Of a DNA stretch of 10,375 nucleotides, positions 1 to 6,274 are shown one piece after another. This stretch comes from JANXVV01 sp038230975 (GTDB lineage Bacteria; Planctomycetota; Phycisphaerae; Tepidisphaerales; Tepidisphaeraceae), in contig JBBRMF010000189.1 in assembly GCA_038230975.1 (NCBI GenBank), forward strand, positions 1 to 10,375. The letters are read 5' to 3'. The position numbers and the translations under genes were made by a program. Position 1 is the first letter of the stretch; each line of letters starts with the position of its first letter. The notes under the pieces are model-generated. The model was not told where the DNA came from. It did not search any database and was given only the letters and a program-made list of their open reading frames with translations.

Positions 1-1166
1 GGAAGATAAGCGAGTATCAGATCTCGTTCAGCCGTCGCCGCCAGCGAAATAAATTGATCAGGATCATTCGACCCTGCATTTGAAAGAAGCAATTCCGGGG
101 CGGGGCGTAATCGCCACCAATCGATGGAATTGAATAGCATGGCTATTCGCTGAACGTCAAAACTACCCGGGAATTGCGCGGCTTCTTTCCAAGTCCGCGC
201 AACGCCAGATCCCGGATGATTCAAGGGTTCCCGCAGAACCGTCTCCCAACTCCAAACGCCATGAGCGCCGTAAGTGACACCGGCGGTCGGGGCGTTCAAT
301 AAACTGCCGTACATTGCCCGGCGAACCTCGGCGTTGGTAAACGGCTTCCGCAATGCCCAGTTGTGGATACCTTCGTAGCAGGGTTCCAGATTGATGATGG
401 GTCGCGCCTCCTCGCGCCAAGCTTGCGCGGGTGGACCTTTCAGAAGCCAGTTCAAAGTCTTTGCATCGGACGAATGGCTGCTCTGATATCCCAGAACATC
501 CAACCAACTCTCACGCTTGAAACTGGGATACGGCCAATTGGTCCCCATCGGATGCAACCCAACCGGTGCCCGCTGCCCGAACTGCTTTCCAAAAACCGCG
601 CGCCCCAGTCGTTTCCATTTCCAGGACCGCATCCAGCCGTAGCGCCCGTCACCTGCGAGCAGCCAGAGCACATTTCGAGAAGCGTAACGCGAAACCTGAT
701 AACGAATGAGTCGTTCAAGTGCTTGCTCGGGCAAAGCAACGCCGGGATTGTAACGCGCGGATTCACCAAACTTTGCCGCCCATGCCAAAACCGGCACTGC
801 CAATAACCCTGCGGCGTTTATCGCATCGACGCGCGCATCCATGCGAAGGAAAAAGTCTTCGTTGATTTTGAACGGGGCATTTCGATCAAACGCGGTTCGG
901 CCATCGGCATCTGTATAGGCGGCACTCCAGGGAGCCATCATGATGAACTGAATTGCCGTAAAACCTTTTGCACTGCGATCCGCAAGATACGCAGCCCAAT
1001 CAACTTCGTTTGAAAGAAGCGGACCATTCCAAACCGTATCCGCCAGATAAAAAAAAGGAGTTCCGTCTTCGTGTGCCAGATGTCGCCCACTTTGGGCGAT
1101 GCGCAAGCATCCATGCCGGGACCAGCGGTTTGAAGGTTCCAACAAATTAATTGCCGGCCCCTCCAT
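1..1166 (-). CDS. DUF4038 apiosidase-like glycoside hydrolase (3' end beyond window)
   Basis: The frame is open from ATG 1166 to the left edge, giving 388 residues without a stop. It reads as a DUF4038 (apiosidase-like) (alpha/beta)8-barrel hydrolase. Visible landmarks are DGTPFFYLADTVWNGPLLS at residues 34-52 (first barrel strand), a Gln-rich strand after KGF, LLAGDG at 169-174, LHPMG at 204-208, YQSSHS around 227-232, and INLEPCYEG around 258-266, where Glu261 and Glu265 are candidate acidic residues. The family is thought to remove terminal sugars from plant-type glycans. The usual C-terminal beta-sandwich domain (putative collagen-binding type) would lie outside the window. The start is forced: an in-frame stop lies upstream and 1166 is the only ATG before the conserved domain. 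It begins 4 nt after the stop of the phosphoesterase gene, so translation is probably coupled. No signal peptide is visible, although many relatives are exported. The family call is firm; the substrate is unknown. Confidence 0.85.
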   Translation of the reverse strand, partial: MEGPAINLLEPSNRWSRHGCLRIAQSGRHLAHEDGTPFFYLADTVWNGPLLSNEVDWAAYLADRSAKGFTAIQFIMMAPWSAAYTDADGRTAFDRNAPFKINEDFFLRMDARVDAINAAGLLAVPVLAWAAKFGESARYNPGVALPEQALERLIRYQVSRYASRNVLWLLAGDGRYGWMRSWKWKRLGRAVFGKQFGQRAPVGLHPMGTNWPYPSFKRESWLDVLGYQSSHSSDAKTLNWLLKGPPAQAWREEARPIINLEPCYEGIHNWALRKPFTNAEVRRAMYGSLLNAPTAGVTYGAHGVWSWETVLREPLNHPGSGVARTWKEAAQFPGSFDVQRIAMLFNSIDWWRLRPAPELLLSNAGSNDPDQFISLAATAERDLILAYL

Positions 1167-1170
1167 CGGA

Positions 1171-2193
1171 TTAATCTTCGCCTTTCTTCTCGCCAACGCC
1201 CTGGATCGTCTTCAACGGTTTATCGCCGGCCTTGTCGCTGGTCGTGTTCGCCAGCAACTTCACTTGGCCGGCCTTCGTTCGTTCAAACGCATGGAGTGTT
1301 TCACCTTCAACATTGATAAGGCGGACGGTTGCCTTTTCCGGAGTAAATTGAAGGTCTCCAAATCCATAGGACTGTTTCGAAAATGGGCCTCGCTCGTCCT
1401 TGAGCATCTGCCTTGTTCCCGCCCCGCCACCACCCACTAACACGAACGATTCGCTCCATCCAGGAATTTCAAGGTGCTGAATGTCGTGGTCATGACCACA
1501 GACATAGAAATCGACGTGATGTTTTTGAAGGATGGGACCCCAATCAGTTTGAATGACGCCGTTATCACCGTGTTTCCCGTTGCTGAACAGTGGATGGTGC
1601 GCCACGCAGACTGTCCATACACCGGCCGTGACATTCGAAAGCTCCTTATCCATCCATTGAATCTGCGAGGCCCAGTCTGCGGCGGTGAATTTATCTTTCG
1701 TGCTATCAAGCATCAACAGCGTGACCACCGGTTTATCCGAAGGGATATTCACCCGATACCAGCGAGCCGGGAACTTCCATCGAGATTCAGGATGGGCTTT
1801 GCTGTAATCGAGTTCAATTTGAGCCTTGTTCTCCTGATAATCGTGATTGCCCAGAACCGCAAAGAACGGAATGTTCAGTCGCTTGATGTCATACATATTC
1901 TCGAAGACGTCTTTCCAAACTACGTCATCGATTCCCGACAGCTTCATATAGAAATTGTCGCCGGCCAGTAGCATGCCCTGAATATTTTTCTGCTTCTCCG
2001 CGTACGTCGCCAATGCCTCGGCGACTTGCTTCTGCCTGGCTCCGCCGGTGCCCCAATCTCCCATCGCAAGCAGATGGACTACACCCGAGGGGCCAGCCAC
2101 TGGAACGGTGGTCGGATGCGCCGCCGGTGCCTGGCTACAGGCATTCACACAGAGGACCGAAATAAGAACAAAATAGATGGACCAATTCCGCAT
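1171..2193 (-). CDS. Lipoprotein metallophosphoesterase, tartrate-resistant/purple acid phosphatase-like
   Basis: This 340-aa protein has a lipoprotein signal peptide (hydrophobic residues 5-18, lipobox VNAC with Cys19), so it probably sits in a membrane facing the periplasm. All calcineurin-type phosphoesterase blocks are present in order: GDWG at 45-48, GDNFY at 78-82, GNHDY at 115-119, AHHPLFS at 198-204 and CGHDHD at 232-237. By analogy with mammalian ACP5, the dinuclear metal ligands would be Asp46, Asp79, Tyr82, Asn116, His199, His234 and His236; all are present, so the enzyme should be active. The length matches single-domain purple acid phosphatases. The family hydrolyses phosphate monoesters, but the natural substrate cannot be read from the sequence. 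ATG 2193 follows a good AAGGAG with 5 nt spacing. It is the first gene of a pair with the downstream glycosidase, which suggests release of phosphate from, or signalling on, substrates handled outside the cytoplasm; that link is inference. Confidence 0.9.
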   Translation of the reverse strand: MRNWSIYFVLISVLCVNACSQAPAAHPTTVPVAGPSGVVHLLAMGDWGTGGARQKQVAEALATYAEKQKNIQGMLLAGDNFYMKLSGIDDVVWKDVFENMYDIKRLNIPFFAVLGNHDYQENKAQIELDYSKAHPESRWKFPARWYRVNIPSDKPVVTLLMLDSTKDKFTAADWASQIQWMDKELSNVTAGVWTVCVAHHPLFSNGKHGDNGVIQTDWGPILQKHHVDFYVCGHDHDIQHLEIPGWSESFVLVGGGGAGTRQMLKDERGPFSKQSYGFGDLQFTPEKATVRLINVEGETLHAFERTKAGQVKLLANTTSDKAGDKPLKTIQGVGEKKGED

Positions 2194-2338
2194 TACATCT
2201 CCTTGACGGTTCTCCTGCCGCCCACATGTTAGTCAAATGCGATCTGGCTGCTACAGGATAAGGCAATCGGAAATTCTGAAATGGCGTGAAGCACTTCCCC
2301 GATACCCCTCCGCTATGGTAACACTTGGCGGAAAGATG

Positions 2339-2481
2339 CAACGCGGAGAAGCGGAGATCGCGGAGACGGACAGAGGAATCCAATTCTTGGGTCTGGAGAT
2401 GAGTGTGATTGTTGTTGAAATTCTCGGACGTTTTAATCAGTTTTCTCCGTCTGTCTCCGCGATCTCCGCTTCTCCGCGTTG
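2339..2481. repeat. Inverted repeat: 39-nt arms around a 65-nt spacer
   Basis: The left arm (2339-2377) and the reverse complement of the right arm (2443-2481) match at 36 of 39 positions, and the outer 29 are identical. Each arm is itself built of loosely repeated 8-9 nt units of the type CGCGGAGA / AGCGGAGA / TCGCGGAGA. The 65-nt spacer (2378-2442) shows no clear pairing or coding potential. Such GGAGA-rich intergenic repeats are seen in many large-genome bacteria, to my recollection; copy number in this genome cannot be tested here. It could be a MITE-like or REP-like element, or a very long-armed RNA structure. Its position between a minus-strand gene start and the end of another minus-strand gene fits a mobile or structural intergenic element better than a simple terminator. 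Confidence 0.85.
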
Positions 2482-2505
2482 AATTTAAACGTATTCGGAA
2501 GAAAA

Positions 2506-2524
2506 CGCGGGCAGGACGCCCACG
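2506..2524. repeat. Short GC-rich hairpin
   Basis: Seven-base arms (2506-2512 and 2518-2524) surround a 5-nt loop. There is one C/A mismatch on the plus strand, which becomes a G-U wobble in minus-strand RNA. The motif continues into GCCACC. It lies between the two larger palindromes and may be a remnant of a third repeat family. Confidence 0.5.
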
Positions 2525-2572
2525 CCACCTGAGAATTCACAAGCTCGGTGTCTTCCCGCACTATCAAACGAA

Positions 2573-2661
2573 AAACACCGCGACGCCAGTCCACCGGGAA
2601 AGACTGCGAAAGAACTCTGATACTTTCGCTTCGATCCGGGTGACTTGGCGTCGTGGTGTTT
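2573..2661. repeat. Nested 89-nt hairpin, possible minus-strand terminator
   Basis: The outer stem pairs 2573-2588 with 2646-2661 (16 bp; the only non-Watson-Crick pair, G2580 with T2654, is a G-U wobble in plus-strand RNA). A bulged middle stem pairs the CCACCGGG and CCGGGTGAC regions. A perfect 7-bp inner stem pairs 2606-2612 with 2623-2629 around a 10-nt loop. On the minus strand the structure begins 54 nt after the stop of the HPF-like gene and is followed by TTTTTCGTTT, so it could act as its intrinsic terminator. It is much longer than a usual terminator, so a palindromic intergenic repeat co-opted for this role is a good alternative. Confidence 0.7.
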
Positions 2662-2715
2662 ATTTTCCTTTACAAAGGGGACGGATATCGATCAAACGGG
2701 CTTAGAAACACGAAA

Positions 2716-3009
2716 TCAAGCGATTGCCTGACGGTTCAAACACTGGTCGTGTAACTGTGTGACGACGCGATGAACCATGTTGCGAAGTGCCTGACGCCAA
2801 TCGTGTTGCCTGAAACGACAATCAAAATCACCGGCGGCGTCATGAACGGTCGCTTTCACTTCGAAAAATTTGCCCGTACGCTGCAGAGTGATGGTAAGCA
2901 TGAAATCGCCGAGACGTTCACCAAGGCGAACGACTCGCTTCAGCCATGACATCAACTGCTTCCGTTGAGACGGTTTGAGCAGCACGTTGCCTTCGTTCAG
3001 CTTAAGCAT
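2716..3009 (-). CDS. Small HPF/RaiA-like protein (candidate ribosome-associated factor)
   Basis: This 97-aa soluble protein starts at ATG 3009, chosen because AGGAG lies 8 nt upstream; a longer in-frame start at 3243 would add 78 residues of non-protein-like sequence. A beta-alpha-beta-beta-beta-alpha pattern can be read: a helix at about 13-34 (rich in Arg, Lys and Leu), strands around FMLTITLQRT (36-45) and FFEVKATVHD (48-57), a third strand near DFDCRFRQ (61-68), and a C-terminal helix DWRQALRNMVHRVVTQLHDQ (70-89). This order and size recall short hibernation-promoting factor / RaiA proteins, which bind the decoding centre of 30S subunits in slow growth. The resemblance is structural; I do not see a diagnostic sequence motif. 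The protein is basic, as expected for an rRNA binder. It appears monocistronic and is divergent from the phosphoglucomutase gene. The gene is likely real; its function is tentative. Confidence 0.55.
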   Translation of the reverse strand: MLKLNEGNVLLKPSQRKQLMSWLKRVVRLGERLGDFMLTITLQRTGKFFEVKATVHDAAGDFDCRFRQHDWRQALRNMVHRVVTQLHDQCLNRQAIA

Positions 3010-3017
3010 GAGGCAGT

Positions 3018-3022
3018 CTCCT
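3018..3022 (-). promoter_or_regulatory. Ribosome binding site deciding the start of the HPF-like gene
   Basis: AGGAG on the minus strand lies 8 nt before ATG 3009. No comparable site precedes the longer in-frame start at 3243. Confidence 0.7.
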
Positions 3023-3172
3023 ATCTTTCTGCGGCAGGTTGCAGACCAAACAGCAAGACGTGTGCCGAATACGAGGCCGGGAAGTGAACGCCCAAGGGAA
3101 AGGGCAACGAATTGATCACCTGCCCGGTCGGCGATCGGCCGTGTCGACCTGAACCCGCCTGACCGGATGTTT

Positions 3173-3202
3173 ACAATACACTTGCCGCGATCGGGATTGC
3201 AA
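3173..3202 (-). promoter_or_regulatory. Possible sigma-70-type promoter for the HPF-like gene
   Basis: Read on the minus strand, TTGCAA (3202-3197) and TATTGT (3178-3173) are separated by 18 nt and lie about 165 nt upstream of the start codon. Match to consensus is moderate. No equally good pair was seen for the divergent phosphoglucomutase gene. Confidence 0.25.
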
Positions 3203-3300
3203 ACAAATCTTTTCCCAACAGCCACTTCGTCCCATAAGCCCAATGCGAATTTGGCAATCCGCGTGAACTATTCCGAATAGATGAGTACACTCCGAAAACT

Positions 3301-4947
3301 ATGGCAACTTCCCCACTGGCAGGTGAACCGGCACCGAAAGAACTATTAATCAATATCGATAAAATTCGTGCGGAGTACCATGACTTCGCTCCAGATCCAT
3401 CCAACCTGCGTCAACTCGTCAGCTTCGGCACAAGCGGTCATCGTGGAACCACAACCGATCATACCTTCACGGAAACTCACATCCTCGCAATCGCACAGGC
3501 GATCTGCGACTACCGCAAAACGAACAAGATTGACGGCCCATTATTCATGGGCAAAGACACCCATGCCCTGTCCGCGCCGGCGGAGCAGACCGCCATTGAA
3601 GTGCTCAGCGCCAATGGAGTCAACCTCTTCATCCAGCGCGATGACGGTGTAACCCCGACCCCCGTCATCTCCTGGGCCATTCTCAATTACAATCGCGGTC
3701 GAAAAGAACATTTAGCTGACGGGATCGTGATCACACCTTCTCACAATCCACCCACCGACGGCGGTTTCAAATACAACATCACTAACGGAGGCCCCGCCGA
3801 CACAGACGTAACCGGATGGATTCAAGACCGTGCCAACGAACTACTAAGGAACGGCAATCGCGATGTACTGCGAATGCCTCTCAAATCCGCGCTAAAAGCT
3901 TCTTGCACAACGCATCATGATTTCATCACGCCATACGTGAACGACCTGGCATCGGTGATTGACATTGACTCAATTCGAAACGCCGGCATCAAAATCGGTG
4001 CGGACCCTCTTGGGGGTTCTTCAGTGCATTACTGGCCGAAAATTGCCGAACATTTCCACCTGAATCTCACCATCGTGAATCCGAAGATCGATGAAACCTT
4101 CGGTTTCATGCCGCTCGACCATGATGGCAAGATTCGCATGGATTGCTCCAGCCCGTTCGCGATGGCGAACCTGGTTCGCCTGAAAGATGACTACCGAATT
4201 GCATTCGGCAATGACCCCGATGCCGATCGACATGGAATCGTAACGCCTTCTGCGGGCCTGATGAACCCAAATCATTATCTGGCGGTGGCGATTCAATATC
4301 TGCTTTCAAATCGCCCCCAATGGCCCACAACTTCCGCAGTCGGCAAGACGCTCGTGAGCAGCAGCATGATCGACCGGGTCGTCAAGCGATGCAGCCGGGT
4401 GCTTTCCGAAGTACCCGTTGGTTTCAAATGGTTTTCCGGTGGGCTGTTCGACGGATCGTATTGCTTCGGAGGCGAAGAAAGTGCGGGAGCGAGTTTTCTG
4501 CGACGCGATGGAACGGTCTGGACCACTGACAAAGATGGATTGATTCTTGGTCTGCTCGCCGCCGAAATCACCGCGGTTACCGGCAAAGATCCCGGCGAAC
4601 ATTTTAACCAGCTTGCGGCGGATTTTGGCATGCCCTACTACACTCGCATCGATGCCCCGGCAACGCCTGAACAGAAAGCCGCGTTCAAAAAACTGACGCC
4701 TGAATCTGTCACGGCTTCGCAACTTGCAGGTGATTCGATCGTGGCTAAACTCACGCGCGCTCCAGGCAACAATGCTCTCATCGGTGGCCTCAAGGTTGAA
4801 ACAAATTCCGGCTGGTTTGCCGCCCGACCCTCCGGCACGGAAAATATCTACAAAATTTACGCGGAAAGTTTTAAGAGCCAAATTCATCTGGATCAAATTG
4901 TGCAGGAGGCACAAAGTATTGTCGCGCAATCACTTTCCTCGCGATAA
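3301..4947 (+). CDS. pgm: Phosphoglucomutase, alpha-D-glucose phosphate-specific
   Basis: This 548-aa cytosolic enzyme interconverts glucose 1-phosphate and glucose 6-phosphate, linking glycogen and sugar-nucleotide synthesis with glycolysis. It follows the E. coli Pgm type from end to end (that protein is about 546 aa). TSGHRG is at 44-49, the catalytic phosphoserine loop TPSHNP at 145-150 (Ser147), the magnesium loop DPDADRHG at 305-312 (Asp305, Asp307, Asp309), the sugar-specificity loop GGEESAG at 390-396, and the phosphate-binding loop RPSGTE at 509-514. All four active-site loops are intact. ATG 3301 is the only start that keeps the usual N-terminus; the preceding ~40 nt contain no strong Shine-Dalgarno sequence. 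A 13-nt palindrome (CTATTC-C-GAATAG, 3268-3280) lies just upstream and could be an operator, but this is weak. The membrane acyltransferase gene follows after 52 nt on the same strand and may be co-transcribed. Confidence 0.97.
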   Translation: MATSPLAGEPAPKELLINIDKIRAEYHDFAPDPSNLRQLVSFGTSGHRGTTTDHTFTETHILAIAQAICDYRKTNKIDGPLFMGKDTHALSAPAEQTAIEVLSANGVNLFIQRDDGVTPTPVISWAILNYNRGRKEHLADGIVITPSHNPPTDGGFKYNITNGGPADTDVTGWIQDRANELLRNGNRDVLRMPLKSALKASCTTHHDFITPYVNDLASVIDIDSIRNAGIKIGADPLGGSSVHYWPKIAEHFHLNLTIVNPKIDETFGFMPLDHDGKIRMDCSSPFAMANLVRLKDDYRIAFGNDPDADRHGIVTPSAGLMNPNHYLAVAIQYLLSNRPQWPTTSAVGKTLVSSSMIDRVVKRCSRVLSEVPVGFKWFSGGLFDGSYCFGGEESAGASFLRRDGTVWTTDKDGLILGLLAAEITAVTGKDPGEHFNQLAADFGMPYYTRIDAPATPEQKAAFKKLTPESVTASQLAGDSIVAKLTRAPGNNALIGGLKVETNSGWFAARPSGTENIYKIYAESFKSQIHLDQIVQEAQSIVAQSLSSR

Positions 4948-4989
4948 AGTGAGCGCCTGCTGCAATGCGATCGAGCGATCAAAATTTTC

Positions 4990-4993
4990 GAGG
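4990..4993 (+). promoter_or_regulatory. Ribosome binding site deciding the start of the acyltransferase gene
   Basis: GAGG lies 6 nt before ATG 5000. It supports this start over the in-frame ATG at 4724, which would lie inside the phosphoglucomutase gene. Confidence 0.65.
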
Positions 4994-4999
4994 CAAACT

Positions 5000-6247
5000 A
5001 TGTTTTCCACGACGTCATCGGCTCTCGGAACCCAGTCTCAACTGACCGACCCAGCGGTAATACAGCCCTCAAACCGCCTGGCATCGCTCGATGTTTATCG
5101 AGGGTTTGTCATGCTGCTGATGGCGTCCGAAGGTCTCGGAATCGCCGATTACGCGCGGAGAACGCACGCTGGTGAGTTTTTGCAAATTGTCGCCCGGCAG
5201 ACCGATCACGTGCAATGGCGGGGATGCGCGCTGTGGGATCTAATCCAGCCGTCATTCACCTTTATCGTTGGCGTGGCAATGCCCTTCTCGCTGGCGAAAC
5301 GACGCGCACAAGGACAGGGATTCGGGCGACTACTCCTACACACAGTCTTTAGATCAGTGATCCTTGTTGCCCTCGGCATCTTTCTTCGTTCCATCGGTCG
5401 ATCGCAAACGAACTACACGTTTGAAGACACACTGACTCAGATTGGTCTCGGCTACTGCTTTGCATTTATGCTTGCATGGGCGAAGCCTAGATGGCAAGCA
5501 GTTGCTGCGGCCGTCATTCTGCTAGGCTACTGGCTTGCGTTCGCGCTCTATCCACTTCCTTCAAGCGGATTCAATTCGGGTTCTGTCGGTGTGAGTACCG
5601 CCTGGCACAGTGAATTCGGACTGAACGGTTTCGCGGCCCATTGGGATAAGAATACAAATCTGGCGGCGGCATTTGATGTCTGGTTTCTCAATCTCCTGCC
5701 TCGCGCCAGGCAGTTCGCATACAACGGCGGGGGTTATCTCACCCTCAGTTTTATCCCCACCCTCGCAACGATGATACTTGGATTGTTGGCGGGCAACCTG
5801 ATGCGTGATGCTTCCAAACGGCCGACGCGAAAAGTGTTCTTGCTCATCTGCGCCGGTTTAGCCGGGCTTGCATTCGGTGCGCTACTCGACTGGACAGGAA
5901 TTTGCCCGTCCATAAAACGCATCTGGACTCCGTCCTGGGTCTTATTCAGTGGAGGCTGGTGCTGCCTTCTGCTTGCATTTTTCTATACGGTATTGGATGT
6001 AAATGGGTGGAGAACCTGGACATTCCCGCTCACCGTTGTGGGGATGAATTCGATAGCCATGTATTGTTTAGCGGATGGCGGCTTTCGAGGATTCATAATG
6101 AGCGCACTCCACACTCATCTAGGCAGCCAGTTCTTTGGAAATAAATTCGGCACTTATGCGCCGATTGCCGAGTCAATCGTCGCGCTATTGGCACTTTGGC
6201 TCGTCTTGCTTTGGATGTACCGTCGAAAGATTTTCTTGAGAATCTAA
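5000..6247 (+). CDS. HGSNAT-like (DUF5009/COG4299) membrane acyltransferase
   Basis: This 415-aa polytopic membrane protein has about ten hydrophobic segments, roughly at 35-50, 79-98, 115-131, 145-161, 167-184, 250-266, 279-297, 315-332, 341-358 and 387-406. The N-terminal signature RLASLDVYRGFVMLLMASEG (26-45) and the following TDHVQWRGCALWDLIQPSF (68-86) are the hallmark of the heparan-alpha-glucosaminide N-acetyltransferase family. His70 corresponds in position to the histidine proposed to take part in acetyl transfer in human HGSNAT. Family members move acyl groups from acyl-CoA across the membrane onto sugars; bacterial members are mostly uncharacterised, so the acceptor is unknown. ATG 5000 is chosen because GAGG lies 6 nt upstream and the family motif begins soon after. 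The gene follows pgm by 52 nt and converges on the PQQ-like gene, with only 27 nt between the stops and no visible terminator there. Confidence 0.9.
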   Translation: MFSTTSSALGTQSQLTDPAVIQPSNRLASLDVYRGFVMLLMASEGLGIADYARRTHAGEFLQIVARQTDHVQWRGCALWDLIQPSFTFIVGVAMPFSLAKRRAQGQGFGRLLLHTVFRSVILVALGIFLRSIGRSQTNYTFEDTLTQIGLGYCFAFMLAWAKPRWQAVAAAVILLGYWLAFALYPLPSSGFNSGSVGVSTAWHSEFGLNGFAAHWDKNTNLAAAFDVWFLNLLPRARQFAYNGGGYLTLSFIPTLATMILGLLAGNLMRDASKRPTRKVFLLICAGLAGLAFGALLDWTGICPSIKRIWTPSWVLFSGGWCCLLLAFFYTVLDVNGWRTWTFPLTVVGMNSIAMYCLADGGFRGFIMSALHTHLGSQFFGNKFGTYAPIAESIVALLALWLVLLWMYRRKIFLRI

Positions 6248-6274
6248 TTTCGCTGAAGGATTGGTTTATTCAAT

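Larger units (their letters stand above)
2194..2715. other. Gene-free region (522 nt) with clustered palindromic elements
   Basis: No convincing coding sequence is present here; the open frames lack ribosome binding sites and recognisable protein features. The first ~145 nt form the leader of the phosphoesterase gene and should carry the operon promoter, but I see no clear -35/-10 pair. The rest holds three palindromic elements, described separately. The stretch 2662-2715 is the short 3' flank of the small HPF-like gene. Confidence 0.7.

Noticed and set aside
163..507. Minus-strand open frame of 114 codons at 163-507
   Set aside because: It overlaps the apiosidase-like frame on the same strand in another phase; its Arg/Ser-rich translation has no domain features, whereas the other frame shows clear family motifs.
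1474..1971. Plus-strand open frame of 165 codons at 1474-1971
   Set aside because: It is antisense to the metallophosphoesterase, whose catalytic motifs are intact; no ribosome binding site or recognisable protein.
2339..2481. CRISPR array
   Set aside because: There are only two repeat copies, inverted rather than direct, with a 65-nt spacer and no cas genes nearby.
3010..3243. N-terminal extension of the HPF-like gene to ATG 3243
   Set aside because: The extra 78 residues are not protein-like, and a good ribosome binding site sits before the internal ATG at 3009.
4306..4929. Minus-strand open frame of 207 codons inside pgm
   Set aside because: Antisense shadow of a fully conserved phosphoglucomutase; no start signals or domain features.
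4724..4999. N-terminal extension of the acyltransferase to ATG 4724
   Set aside because: It would overlap the 3' end of pgm in another frame; the family motif and GAGG support ATG 5000.
6248..6274. Bidirectional terminator between the convergent acyltransferase and PQQ-like genes
   Set aside because: Only 27 nt and no stem of useful length; any termination must use sequence inside the genes or Rho.
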